From SHWC01 sp945902735 (GTDB lineage Bacteria; Pseudomonadota; Alphaproteobacteria; UBA828), in assembly GCA_945902735.1 (NCBI GenBank), contig CAMDNF010000040.1:1-21827 (forward strand): a stretch of 21,827 nt of DNA. The letters are read 5' to 3'. Numbering within the stretch: the stretch's first letter is position 1; the number at the start of each line of letters is the position of its first letter. The translations under genes were made by a program, and so were the position numbers. Under the pieces are notes generated by a model that saw nothing but the letters and a program-made list of their open reading frames with translations, did no database searches and was not told where the DNA came from. Shown one piece after another: positions 7,242 to 15,454 of the stretch.

Positions 7242-7937
7242 TCAGGCGCCGAGCAGTTTGACCGTGAGCGCCGCGGCGTCGAGATCGGCACGAAGCGCGG
7301 CGCGGCGGGCCTCGAATTCAGCGTCCGTGCCCCATTGCTCGATCTGAAAGCTCTCGTCGATTTGGGAAGCCTGGAACGCCGCCTCCGCCTCCAGCCGGCC
7401 AGCGATCAAGGCCAGAGCCAAAACCAGCGAGCCGCTCGCCCCGGTCGCCAAATGAGCCGCGACCAGGCGAAAATCATCGAGCGCCGCAGCGGCGTCCCTA
7501 AGCCGCGCAATGGAGTCCCTCGGCTGCTCGATCGGCCTGATGCCGGCCCCGACCTCCAAGGTCGCGCCATGGGTTTGCGCGGCCCAGTCGAGCCAGGGAT
7601 CCCAGGCCTTGGCCTGACGCTCGGTCAACCGCGCCGGCGCCGCGGCCCGATAGCAGAGGAGATCCGACCCGGCATAACCGGCGAGCTCGTCCAACAGGGC
7701 ATCGCGCTCCCGGCACGCGCGGTCGAGTGCCGTGCAGGCAAGGCGCGTCAGGCGCATGGCGTCGCGCGCGATGACCTCGGTTTGTCCGGCCCATTCTTGT
7801 GCGATCGCCTGGGCGAAACCCGGAGTCGGCACAACGAGCGAAGCCTTAAGCGGGGTCTTAATCGGCTTGTCGTCAAGCGCGACGCCAAACCCACCCTCAA
7901 GCGGGATCGCGCGAGCGTCCTTGTAGAATCGCTTCAT
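7242..7937 (-). CDS. ATP12 family F1-ATPase assembly chaperone
   Basis: 231-residue relative of mitochondrial Atp12, which binds the F1 alpha subunit and helps assemble F1-ATPase; the family is shared by alphaproteobacteria and mitochondria. Seen here: MKRFYKDARA at the start, GGFGVALDDKPIKTP (about 15-29), EWAGQTEVI (48-56), SDLLCYRA (91-98), and the aromatic WDPWLDWA (112-119), all characteristic. No signal peptide or membrane segment, so cytoplasmic. The ATG at 7937 is preferred; a TTG three codons earlier (7946) overlaps the AsmA stop and is also open. Gap to the AsmA stop at 7943 is five bases, so translation is likely coupled. Its place after rluC and the HAD phosphatase fits gene order I recall from other alphaproteobacteria. 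Confidence 0.9.
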   Translation of the reverse strand: MKRFYKDARAIPLEGGFGVALDDKPIKTPLKASLVVPTPGFAQAIAQEWAGQTEVIARDAMRLTRLACTALDRACRERDALLDELAGYAGSDLLCYRAAAPARLTERQAKAWDPWLDWAAQTHGATLEVGAGIRPIEQPRDSIARLRDAAAALDDFRLVAAHLATGASGSLVLALALIAGRLEAEAAFQASQIDESFQIEQWGTDAEFEARRAALRADLDAAALTVKLLGA

Positions 7938-7942
7938 CGCGC

Positions 7943-8725
7943 TCAATCGAAAATACTGCCAATGCCCTTGCCGATGCTGCCGAGGCCGTCGCCGACGCCC
8001 TCGATCACGCTATCGACCGGGCCCGCTTTCTTCTTTTTGCCGCCGGCTTTCTTGGTCGCCTCGGCGGCGCCCTTTTTGAGCGCCGCGACGCACGGGTTTT
8101 CATCGCCGCTGCCGGCGCTGACGAACGGAATCAAAATACCGAGCGGGTTTATCAACGTGCCCAGCGCAGACCCCGCGACGCCCAAGGCGACCGCCTCGGA
8201 ATCGGGCGCCGCGCTCGGATTATTGAGCGGGCCCTCGACCAGGATCGGCACGGCCAGGCTGAACAGGGACGGATCCTTCGGCTTCGGCACCAGCCGCAAA
8301 TCAAGGCGTTCGCGCGCGAGGTCGATCGTGCCATCGCCGCCCATGGTCATTTTGTCGGTGTCGAGCAATAAGCGCTCGGCGGTCATGACACCCCGCGCGA
8401 TCGGAAAACGCGCCACCATGCAATTCACATTGCTGAAATTCTTGTCGGCATTCCACGGCATCAGTCGTTGCACCAAATCGGCCGCGAGCAAATCGACCAA
8501 CGTATTGTCGATGCGCCCCCGCGCCATGGCGAGATCGAGACGCCCGGCAAGGGCGCTAACCAAACTGCGGGGAGAATCGCCAACCGCCCGCAAATCGGCG
8601 TCGATGTCGACCTTGCCTTGCGCGGATTGATCGATCTCGAGCAATGTCAGCGCTTGGCCCAGCTCGATGCCGCGGATCGTGCCGCGCAGCGCCAAAGACG
8701 CTGGCGTCGAGACGGGCCTCGCCAT
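7943..8725 (-). pseudogene. AsmA family protein, C-terminal part (downstream of frameshift)
   Basis: C-terminal third of an AsmA-like protein, in the +1 frame relative to the N-terminal part. Protein sense resumes at about 8698 with SLALRGTIRGIELGQAL and runs on for about 250 residues in a typical AsmA C domain (for example GRLDLAMARGRID and GDGTIDLARERLDLRLVPKP). It ends in a lysine-rich stretch (AAEATKKAGGKKKKAG) and a glycine-rich tail. The ATG at 8725 is only the first in-frame one; it lies before the junction and is not likely a natural start, with no ribosome binding site noted. AsmA proteins are inner-membrane-anchored periplasmic proteins linked to outer-membrane lipid transport. Either the gene is broken, or the base near 8699 is a sequencing error and one intact protein of about 668 residues is made. 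Confidence 0.8.
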
Positions 8726-9950
8726 CGAGCGCGCCGCCAGCCAGTTTGAACGCGAGCGGCTTCAACGTCGCGGTCTTCTTCCGCACGGTCAGCGTGGTCG
8801 CGAAATCGGCAAATTGCGTACCGCGATAGATGGCTTTCTGGGCCGAAAGGTCGAGTTCAATATCGGCATCGTCGAGCCAGCCGATGTCGATCGCATCGTC
8901 ATCAAAAATGGGCGTGTTGGGCAGCTTCTTGGCCGCTTCTTTTTTAACGAGAAAGCGATCGAGGTCGATGGTCGTGGCGGCGAGCGAGCCGGTAAGGCGC
9001 GGGATATCGGCCAGGGCCAGTTTGAGCCCACCGGTTATTTTGGCCTCTCCGAGTACACCGTCGATCTGATCGAACGCAAAGGCCTTGCCGCCGCCGGTCA
9101 GGTGCCCCTTGAGCGATAGCGGCCCGATATCCGGCGGCGCGGTATCGCCGCCACTCAGCGCGCCAAGCTTGGCCAAGCTATCGGCGGACAGCACCGCCGC
9201 GACATCGAGCCCATCCATATCCGCGGGCGCATCGATCGTACCCTCCAGCGCCAGGGCAACATCGCCGGCCTTAAGATCGAGCTTGAGCGGCGCCTTCGGA
9301 CCGCGCCGACCGATCGTCGCCTTGGTCGTCAGCGGCAAATCGTTGAACGTGCCCTTGGCATCGAGCGAGAAAATGTTTTTCGCCGAATCGAGCCCGCCGG
9401 TCGCCGTGTTGATTTTGAGCGTTCGTGTCTCGCCCTTTGGGCCGTCGCGCATGGTAACCAGCGATTCCCGGACTTCAAGCTCGTCCGCCGCGAACAGATC
9501 GGATTGGCCCTCCGATTTGCCATCATCCTTAAACGGCCAATTCGATTCACCCTTGGGGTTGGTTTCGAGCAGAAGATCGGCGCCCTCGATCACCAGGCGC
9601 TGAGTCTCGACCCTACCGCTCAGCATGGGAAACAGACTGACCTTCACCTCAAGCCGGCGCGCGGTGAGCATGGCCGGCCGACTACCCCATGATGCATTCG
9701 CGATGGAGACATCTTCAGCCACGATCGAGGGCGAAAAGCCGATCGACAGATCGAAGGCCCCCTGGATTTGCACATCACGACCGGTTTCCTTGCTCAATTC
9801 GGCGGTGATGAGGTTCTTGAACGCGCTGACATCCTTATTGGCGAGGATGATGGCGCCGACCGCGATCACAATGATGACGACCCCGCCGAGCCCCGCCGGC
9901 ACCATCCACCAGCGAAAACGCAGACGCCGCCCTACTTGCTTAGCCGCCAT
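8556..9950 (-). pseudogene. AsmA family protein, N-terminal part (upstream of frameshift)
   Basis: N-terminal two thirds of an AsmA-like protein. ATG at 9950 (MAAKQVGRRLRF), preceded by AGGGGG at good spacing, overlapping the end of the HAD phosphatase gene by 11 bases; the open frame further upstream lies inside that gene. One membrane anchor sits at about 16-37 (VPAGLGGVVIIVIAVGAIIL), followed by the AsmA N domain with VSIANASWGSRPAML. Family-like sequence continues to about residue 417 (LAGGALDGEARLDA, near 8700). After that the frame gives about 47 residues of arginine/histidine-rich sequence (ARHDPRHRAGPS) that is clearly out of frame and stops at 8556. The true continuation is in the next frame. 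One surplus base, or two missing, at about 8699-8710 explains it. Composition and context are otherwise normal. Confidence 0.82.
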
Positions 9951-10629
9951 GTTCACCGCCCCCCTCAGCACGCAGCGCACCGAGTCGCGTCGGCAACTCG
10001 TCGAACCGCTCGACCAAACCAAGGGCCCCCGCCGCCAACAACTCGGCCGGTTCATGATAGCCCCAGGCCACCCCAAGCGCGCGCACGCCGGCATTCTTGG
10101 CCATCATCATGTCAAACACCGTATCGCCGATCACAATGGTCTCGTGCGGTGCGGCACCGGCCTCGTTCATGGCTTGATGCACCATGGTCGGATCGGGTTT
10201 GCCGGGCGCGTCATCTGCCGTCTGCAAGGTAATGAAAAGATCGGAAAGCCTATGGCGCTCAAGCGTCACGCTGAGCCCGCGGCGCGACTTGCCGGTCGCC
10301 ACGCCAAGCAAATAATTTGATTCGGCCAGCCGACAAAGCGTTTCGCGTACGGCCGGATAGAGCGGGTCCGGCAGGCTCGCAGGATCAGCCCGCAAGCGGT
10401 GGAACGCGCCCTTATAGGTTTCGGCCAAGCTGAGCGCTTGATCGACGTGGCTTTGGGGCAGAAGCCGCGCGATCGCCTCATCGAGCCGAAGCCCAACCAC
10501 CCGGCGCACCACCTCTGTTGGCGGGGCGTCGAGCCCAATGCTGACGAAGGTTTCAGCCATGGCCGCGGCGATCAAATGCTGGCTATCGACCAGCGTGCCG
10601 TCGCAATCAAAAACAATGAACCGAGTCAC
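9940..10629 (-). CDS. HAD-superfamily hydrolase, phosphoglycolate-phosphatase-like
   Basis: 229-residue haloacid-dehalogenase-type phosphatase with all four motifs: DCDGTLVDS (8-16, nucleophile D8 and acid D10), GVATGKS with T112, lysine K144 in APGKPDP, and IGDTVFDMMMAKNAG with D169 and D173. The helical cap inserted after motif I puts it in subfamily IA with phosphoglycolate phosphatase and beta-phosphoglucomutase; the substrate cannot be fixed from sequence. Start is GTG at 10629, sharing bases with the pseudouridine synthase stop as GTGA, so translation is probably coupled. It sits between rluC-like and AsmA/ATP12 genes; similar HAD genes next to rluC are common in alphaproteobacteria and are often labelled gph without proof. 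Confidence 0.9.
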   Translation of the reverse strand: MTRFIVFDCDGTLVDSQHLIAAAMAETFVSIGLDAPPTEVVRRVVGLRLDEAIARLLPQSHVDQALSLAETYKGAFHRLRADPASLPDPLYPAVRETLCRLAESNYLLGVATGKSRRGLSVTLERHRLSDLFITLQTADDAPGKPDPTMVHQAMNEAGAAPHETIVIGDTVFDMMMAKNAGVRALGVAWGYHEPAELLAAGALGLVERFDELPTRLGALRAEGGGEHGG

Positions 10630-11639
10630 GGCTCAAGCGCCGCGAAAGGATCGCGCGCTAGATGAAGATCGAAGCCAAGAAGCTTGAAAGCCTTCGCTAA
10701 ATGCGGCGGCATATCAGCCACGAAACGCAGCGACTGGCGGCCCGTAGGATCGGCCGGATCGGGCAATTCCAAGGCCCGGGCATGGAGGTGCAGGCGTTTT
10801 TCGATGCCTTCAAACGGCAGGAATGCTTCGGCGCCGCCATATTTGCCATCGCCTGCGATCGGCGTACCCAGGATTTCGGCGCAATGCACGCGGAGCTGAT
10901 GGGTCCGCCCGGTCTTGGGCATCAGCGCGAGCCAGGCGGCACGCGGCGCGGCGACATCGATCACCCGATAGAAGGTTGTGGCGCTCTGGCCATCATCGCC
11001 CTTCTCGCTCACCTTCATCTTTTCGCCGCCCGCACCGGGTCGCTTCGCGAGCGGGGCATCGATCCGCCCGCTCAAGGGGTGCGGCACCCCGATCACAAGC
11101 GCCCAATAGACCTTACGCGGCGATCGCTCGCGGAAGGCCTCGGTCAACCGACGCGCAGCCTCGGCCGAGCGCGCCAGCACGATGACGCCACTCGTATCGC
11201 GATCGAGCCGGTGCACGAGACGTGGGCGTTCAGGGGCATCGAAGCGGAGGCCATCGAGCAAGGCATCCAAATGTTGCTCGATCTCGCTGCCACCCTGCAC
11301 GGCGAGCCCCGCCGGCTTATTGAGCACGATGATCGAATCATCACGATGGATCACCCAGCGCCGCGCCGCCTCATATTCCTGCTCACTTGGCATATAGGCG
11401 GCGAGCTTGGTGGGCGTCGGCGCGATTTTTTCGTCGTCGAGCGGCGGAACGCGCACCGTGCTCCCCGCATTGAGTTTCAAACTTGCTTTGGCCCGGCCGC
11501 CATCGACCCGGATTTGCCCGGTGCGGAGAAGCTTCGAAAGGCGCGCGTGTGTCAGCCCCGGATAATGCCGCTTGAACCAGCGGTCCAAGCGCAAATCGGC
11601 TTCGTCCGCCTTGACCTCGATACTGCTGACGCCACTCAT
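10626..11639 (-). CDS. rluC: RluA-family pseudouridine synthase (RluC-type)
   Basis: 337-residue rRNA pseudouridine synthase. An N-terminal S4 RNA-binding domain (about 8-60, including LRLDRWFKRHYPGLTHARLSK) precedes the RluA catalytic domain, with the signature HRLDRDTSG (143-151) holding the catalytic aspartate D146, then PKTGRTHQLRVH and GDGKYGG further on. The S4 domain plus this layout fits RluC/RluD enzymes, which modify 23S rRNA; RluC (positions near 955/2504/2580 in E. coli) is the likelier assignment from gene context, but not proven. The ATG at 11639 overlaps the crcB stop as ATGA. A TTG four codons upstream (11651) is open but less likely. Its own stop overlaps the HAD start as GTGA. 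Confidence 0.92.
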   Translation of the reverse strand: MSGVSSIEVKADEADLRLDRWFKRHYPGLTHARLSKLLRTGQIRVDGGRAKASLKLNAGSTVRVPPLDDEKIAPTPTKLAAYMPSEQEYEAARRWVIHRDDSIIVLNKPAGLAVQGGSEIEQHLDALLDGLRFDAPERPRLVHRLDRDTSGVIVLARSAEAARRLTEAFRERSPRKVYWALVIGVPHPLSGRIDAPLAKRPGAGGEKMKVSEKGDDGQSATTFYRVIDVAAPRAAWLALMPKTGRTHQLRVHCAEILGTPIAGDGKYGGAEAFLPFEGIEKRLHLHARALELPDPADPTGRQSLRFVADMPPHLAKAFKLLGFDLHLARDPFAALEP

Positions 11640-12016
11640 GCCACCACCCAACGCATCAACCGCATCACCAAATAAAGCGCCCCCGCCGATAGCACCACCG
11701 AGAGCGCGATATAGAGAATCGCTCGACCAGCCTCACCCCGCTCGAACAACGCGATCGTGTCGAGCGAGAAGGCCGAGAAGGTGGTGAAGCCGCCAAGAAT
11801 GCCGACGACGAGAAACAAGCGAAGATCGGGCGTGGTCTCAAACAATGACGTGAACAAACCGACCAGGAGCCCGAGCACCGCCGAGCCAACCACATTGACC
11901 GCGAGCGTGCCATAAGGGAACGCAATGCCGAGCCAACGCTCGACCGCACCAGCCACGACATAGCGCCCGACCGAACCGATCGCCCCGCCCGCGGCCACGA
12001 GCAATATCTGCATCAT
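11636..12016 (-). CDS. crcB: Fluoride ion channel CrcB/FluC
   Basis: 126-residue four-helix inner-membrane protein of the Fluc family, which works as a dual-topology dimer to export fluoride. Signatures: GGAIGSVGRY (10-19), PYGTLAVNVVGSAVLG (34-49) with the conserved asparagine N41, and GGFTTFSAFSLD (75-86), which carries the phenylalanine and threonine residues lining the pore and the sodium site. Hydrophobic segments at about 3-25, 35-56, 66-90 and 98-122. It starts with ATG at 12016 overlapping the rarA stop as ATGA, and its stop overlaps the next ATG in the same way. There is no leader in which a fluoride riboswitch could sit, so expression here probably follows the rarA transcript. Confidence 0.95.
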   Translation of the reverse strand: MMQILLVAAGGAIGSVGRYVVAGAVERWLGIAFPYGTLAVNVVGSAVLGLLVGLFTSLFETTPDLRLFLVVGILGGFTTFSAFSLDTIALFERGEAGRAILYIALSVVLSAGALYLVMRLMRWVVA

Positions 12017-13350
12017 GAATCGGGCTCGACCGGCTCATCGCCATGGCCCGCGCGCTTGTCGCGCAAGCGCGCCCAATAATCGAGGCGCTTCTTGATCTCG
12101 CGCTCGAAGCCACGCTCAACGGGCTGATAGAGATTCTCACGCTTCATATCGTCCGGGAAAAAGTTCTGACCCGAAAACGCGTCCGCCGCGTCATGGTCAT
12201 ATTGGTAGCCCTTGGCATAACCGAGGTCCTTCATCAGTCGCGTCGGCGCGTTCAAAATATGCATGGGCGGCGCGAGCGAGCCGGTGCGCTGCGCGGCCGC
12301 CATCGCGGCGCCATGCGCCACATAGGCCGCATTCGATTTCGGCGCCGTAGCGAGATAGATCACGGCCTGCACCAAAGCGAGTTCGCCTTCGGGCGAGCCA
12401 AGGCGCTCATAGGCTTCCCACGCCGCCAGGCATTGCGGCAGCGCGGTCGGATCGGCTAGACCAACATCCTCGACCGCAAAGCGCGTCAACCGGCGTGCGA
12501 TATAACGCGGGTCTTCACCGCCGACGAGCATGCGCGCCATCCAATAGAGCGCGGCATCATTATCCGACCCCCGCAAGGATTTATGCAGCGCGCTGATCAG
12601 ATTGTAATGGCTGTCTTGGGCTTTATCGTAGATCGGCGCACGGCGCTGCACCGCCGCCATCAGGCCTTGGGCATTGAGCATCTCGCCAGAGGGCCGCGCG
12701 AATAATTCCTCGGCCAGATTCAAGAGGAACCGACCATCGCCGTCGGCCATGGCCTTCAAGGTGATGCGTGCATCGGCATCGAGTGGCAATGGCTGCCCGA
12801 TCAAGGCTTCCGCGCGCGCGAGCAATTCATCAAGCGCGCCCTCATCCAAGCGGCGCAGCACCATCACCTGGCAGCGTGAAAGCAACGCCGCGTTCAACTC
12901 AAATGACGGGTTCTCCGTGGTCGCGCCGACGAGCGTCACCGTGCCATCCTCGACCACCGGCAAAAAGGCGTCCTGCTGGGCGCGATTGAAGCGGTGGATC
13001 TCATCGACGAAAAGAAGCGTGCCGCGCCCGGCCGCCCGCCGCTCGCGCGCGCTATCGAAAATCTTTCTCAGATCGGCGACACCCGAGAACACCGCGCTTA
13101 AGGGTTCGAATTCGAGCGCCGTCGAATCGGCGAGCAAGCGCGCGATGGTTGTCTTGCCGCACCCGGGCGGACCCCAGAGAATCATCGAGGCCAACCGATG
13201 GGCTCCCACCATGCGCCCGATCGGCGCCTCAGGCCCGAGCAGATGCCCCTGCCCGACAACCTCGGCCAGCGTGCGCGGGCGCAGGCGATCGGCCAGCGGC
13301 CGGGTCTGGGCAGCGTCCTCGAACAGCGAACGGGTCTTCTCTTTGGCCAT
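12013..13350 (-). CDS. rarA: Replication-associated recombination protein A (RarA/MgsA), AAA+ ATPase
   Basis: 445-residue AAA+ ATPase that acts at stalled replication forks. Walker A WGPPGCGKTT (59-68), Walker B LLFVDEIHRFN (112-122), sensor 1 GATTENPS (142-149), arginine finger in LLSRC (R159), and a C-terminal oligomerisation part with the family-typical RLTRFAVEDVGLADP and DLGYAKGYQYDHD. Start chosen as ATG at 13350 (MAKEKTRSLFE). GTG two codons earlier has AAAGG nine bases before it and is a real alternative; the frame is open to TTG at 13404 but that end lies in the terminator of the ribosomal operon. It is first in a tight cluster leading to the ATP12 gene. I see no clear promoter in the 50 bases after the terminator. 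Confidence 0.95.
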   Translation of the reverse strand: MAKEKTRSLFEDAAQTRPLADRLRPRTLAEVVGQGHLLGPEAPIGRMVGAHRLASMILWGPPGCGKTTIARLLADSTALEFEPLSAVFSGVADLRKIFDSARERRAAGRGTLLFVDEIHRFNRAQQDAFLPVVEDGTVTLVGATTENPSFELNAALLSRCQVMVLRRLDEGALDELLARAEALIGQPLPLDADARITLKAMADGDGRFLLNLAEELFARPSGEMLNAQGLMAAVQRRAPIYDKAQDSHYNLISALHKSLRGSDNDAALYWMARMLVGGEDPRYIARRLTRFAVEDVGLADPTALPQCLAAWEAYERLGSPEGELALVQAVIYLATAPKSNAAYVAHGAAMAAAQRTGSLAPPMHILNAPTRLMKDLGYAKGYQYDHDAADAFSGQNFFPDDMKRENLYQPVERGFEREIKKRLDYWARLRDKRAGHGDEPVEPDS

Positions 13351-13402
13351 GATCACTACGGACAACCTTTGAGGCAGCCCTTGCGCTCTAATGTAGGACA
13401 CC

Positions 13403-13437
13403 AAAAAGACGAAGGGCAGCCCGATCAGGCTGCCCTT
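13403..13437 (-). terminator. Intrinsic terminator of the ribosomal operon
   Basis: On the minus strand AAGGGCAGCC pairs perfectly with GGCTGCCCTT (plus-strand arms 13412-13421 and 13428-13437, six-base loop), followed by CGTCTTTTT. It begins 30 bases after the rplQ stop and matches the end of the alpha operon. The U run exists only in the minus direction. Confidence 0.92.
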
Positions 13438-13466
13438 GCATAAAACGCGATCGGTGCGCCGCCCGC

Positions 13467-13901
13467 TTAGGCGGTGGCTTCCTCGGCGGTTTCGCTCTCG
13501 CCGGTCTTTTGCATGGGGCCTGAATCAAGCCCCTTGGCGGCCGGGTCGCGATCGACCAATTCGATGATCGCCATCGAGGCCGCATCGCCATAGCGCATGC
13601 CAGCGCGCAGCACGCGGGTATAGCCGCCTTTGCGCTCGGCATAGCGCGGCGCGATCGTGGCGTAGAGCTTGGCTACCACGGCATCGTCCTGCAGGAACGC
13701 GTGGGCCCGCCGACGCGAGGCCAAGGAATCCGTCTTGCCCATGGTGATCAGCTTTTCGACCACGGGGCGCAGTTCCTTCGCCTTGGGCAGCGTCGTGGTG
13801 ATCTGCTCGTGCTTCAACAGGGCTGTCGCCATGTTGCGAAACAGCGCCCGACGGTGCGAGGTGGTACGGCCAAGTTTGCGGCCGGCGATTTTATGACGCA
13901 T
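13467..13901 (-). CDS. rplQ: 50S ribosomal protein L17
   Basis: Large-subunit protein bL17, last gene of the alpha operon. The conserved core is plain: MRHKIAGRKLGRTTSHRRAL, FRNMATALLKHEQITTT, and GGYTRVLRAGMRYGDAASMAIIELV. At 144 residues it is a little longer than the E. coli protein because of an acidic/alanine C-terminal tail (QKTGESETAEEATA), common in alphaproteobacteria. ATG at 13901 has GGAGAGAG just upstream. It follows rpoA after 36 bases, as in most bacteria, and is followed by an intrinsic terminator. Confidence 0.97.
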   Translation of the reverse strand: MRHKIAGRKLGRTTSHRRALFRNMATALLKHEQITTTLPKAKELRPVVEKLITMGKTDSLASRRRAHAFLQDDAVVAKLYATIAPRYAERKGGYTRVLRAGMRYGDAASMAIIELVDRDPAAKGLDSGPMQKTGESETAEEATA

Positions 13902-13937
13902 GACTCTCTCTCCTGCGCGCGCGAACGATGACGAGGA

Positions 13938-14954
13938 TCAATAGGGCTCGTCGAGTTTGCGCGCCAGCTCCTCGATATTCTCCGGCGGCCAGTTCGGAAT
14001 TTCCATGCCGAGCCGAAGCCCCATGGTCTCCAAGACTTCCTTGATCTCATTCAGCGATTTACGGCCGAAATTCGGCGTCCGCAGCATTTCCTGCTCGGAC
14101 TTCTGAACGAGGTCGCCGATATAAATGATGTTATCGTTCTTGAGACAATTGGCCGAGCGCACGGAAAGCTCGAGCTCGTCGACCTTACGCAACAGGTTCG
14201 GATAGAACTCCGGCTCCGCCCGCTGGCCGCCAACCGGCAACTCGCGCGGCTCCTCGAAATTGATGAAGAGCTGAAGTTGGTCCTGCAAAATGCGGGCGGC
14301 AAGCGCCACCGCATCGTCGGGCCGTACCGTGCCGTTGGTCTCGAGCTTCATGGTCAGCTTGTCATAGTCGGTGACCTGACCGACGCGTGTGTTGTCGATC
14401 TTGTAGGCCACGCGACGCACCGGGCTATAGAGCGCATCAATCGGAATAAGACCGATGGGCGCGTCCTCCGGCCGATTGAGCACGGCCGGCACATAGCCTT
14501 TGCCGTTCTGCACGGTCATTTCCATGTTGAGCTTGGCACCATCATCGAGCGTGCAAATGATAAGCGAAGGATCCATCACCTCGATATCATGGCCCGTTTC
14601 GATTTGCCCGGCCCGCACTTCACCCGGGCCTTGCGCCCTCAGATGGATGCGCTTTGGCCCTTCGCCATGCATGCGAAGCGCCAGCATCTTGATGTTGAGC
14701 ACGATATCGGTCACGTCCTCGCGAACGCCCGGGATCGACGAAAACTCGTGCAGCACCCCATCGATCTTGATCGACGTGACGGAGGCACCCTGCAATGACG
14801 ACAGCAGAATGCGCCGCAAGGCATTGCCGAGCGTTACGCCAAAGCCACGCTCGAGCGGCTCTGCCACCACCGTTGCATGACGTGAGCCATCGCCCTCGGG
14901 TGTGACCGCGAGCTTCGACGGTTTAATTAGTTCCTGCCAGTTCCTTTGGATCAC
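13938..14954 (-). CDS. rpoA: DNA-directed RNA polymerase alpha subunit
   Basis: 338-residue alpha subunit that nucleates core RNA polymerase assembly. The N-terminal domain (about 1-235) has the classic GFGVTLGNALRRILLSS and the dimer and beta-contact sequences. A linker joins the C-terminal domain (about 250-330), where ELELSVRSANCLKNDNI carries the arginine and neighbouring residues that contact UP-element DNA and activators, and PNFGRKSLNEIKEVL follows. Start is GTG at 14954 with GAGG eight bases upstream. It sits between rpsK and rplQ; rpsD, which precedes rpoA in E. coli, is absent, so E. coli-type S4 feedback in this operon is unlikely. Confidence 0.98.
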   Translation of the reverse strand: MIQRNWQELIKPSKLAVTPEGDGSRHATVVAEPLERGFGVTLGNALRRILLSSLQGASVTSIKIDGVLHEFSSIPGVREDVTDIVLNIKMLALRMHGEGPKRIHLRAQGPGEVRAGQIETGHDIEVMDPSLIICTLDDGAKLNMEMTVQNGKGYVPAVLNRPEDAPIGLIPIDALYSPVRRVAYKIDNTRVGQVTDYDKLTMKLETNGTVRPDDAVALAARILQDQLQLFINFEEPRELPVGGQRAEPEFYPNLLRKVDELELSVRSANCLKNDNIIYIGDLVQKSEQEMLRTPNFGRKSLNEIKEVLETMGLRLGMEIPNWPPENIEELARKLDEPY

Positions 14955-14972
14955 GCGTGCGACCTCGTTTTT

Positions 14973-14989
14973 GCGAAACTCGGTTTCGC
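14973..14989 (-). other. Small hairpin in the rpsK-rpoA gap
   Basis: GCGAAAC (14973-14979) and GTTTCGC (14983-14989) form a perfect 7-base stem with a three-base loop, about 18 bases before the rpoA GTG and just upstream of its ribosome binding site. On the minus strand it is followed by A, not U, so it is not a terminator. It lies in the 98-base gap, the longest between ribosomal genes here. Confidence 0.4.
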
Positions 14990-15052
14990 GAACAGCCTGG
15001 AAATAAGCGCGCCGCGCGTCGCTCGGATGAGCGGGCGCGTACGCGGAATGGG

Positions 15053-15439
15053 TTAAACCCGGCGGCGCTTAGGCGGCCGGCAACCGTTGTGCGGAATCGG
15101 CGTCACGTCGCGAATGGACGAAACCGTGAAGCCCGCCGTTTGCAGCGCACGTAGCGCGGATTCGCGCCCGGCACCCGGCCCCTTCACCTCGACCTCGATC
15201 GCGACCACGCCATGTTCCTTCGCCTTGCGCCCAGCATCCTCCGCCGCAACCTGCGCGGCATAGGGTGTCGATTTGCGCGAGCCCTTGAAACCCATCGTCC
15301 CCGACGACGACCAAGCGATCGTATTGCCCTGAAGGTCCGTGATCGTGATCATCGTGTTGTTGAACGTTGCGTTCACATGCGCAATGCCCGACGAAATGTT
15401 CTTGCGCTCTTTGCGGCGCGGACGAGCCGTCTTCGCCAT
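15053..15439 (-). CDS. rpsK: 30S ribosomal protein S11
   Basis: 128-residue small-subunit protein uS11 of the platform, near the mRNA exit. Conserved sequences: NISSGIAHVNATFNNTMITI, GFKGSRKSTPYAAQ, GPGAGRESALRALQ, and the C-terminal DVTPIPHNGCRPPKRRRV. Full length. ATG at 15439, 15 bases after the rpsM stop. Followed by a 98-base gap to rpoA that contains a small hairpin. Confidence 0.98.
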   Translation of the reverse strand: MAKTARPRRKERKNISSGIAHVNATFNNTMITITDLQGNTIAWSSSGTMGFKGSRKSTPYAAQVAAEDAGRKAKEHGVVAIEVEVKGPGAGRESALRALQTAGFTVSSIRDVTPIPHNGCRPPKRRRV

Positions 15440-15454
15440 TGTTCTGACCCTGCC

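Noticed and set aside
7167..8630. Long open frame of 487 codons on the plus strand
   Set aside because: It lies opposite the ATP12 and AsmA genes, its protein is arginine/proline-rich with no recognisable domain, and such antisense frames are expected in GC-rich coding DNA.
8685..8712. Programmed ribosomal frameshift in the AsmA gene
   Set aside because: No classical slippery heptamer or rare-codon/stop context is visible at the junction, and the family is not known to use recoding. Error or mutation is simpler.
10701..11675. Long plus-strand open frame opposite the pseudouridine synthase gene
   Set aside because: Exact mirror of a well-supported gene; no family motif, no ribosome binding site. 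The same applies to plus-strand frames opposite pccA (4203-5036) and secY (16622-17575).
12014..12060. Fluoride riboswitch before crcB
   Set aside because: crcB starts within the rarA stop codon; the upstream sequence is rarA coding DNA and shows no crcB-type motif.
13351..13402. Promoter for rarA just after the ribosomal terminator (TACATT as a -10 box)
   Set aside because: No acceptable -35 box lies 16-18 bases upstream; that position is in the terminator stem.
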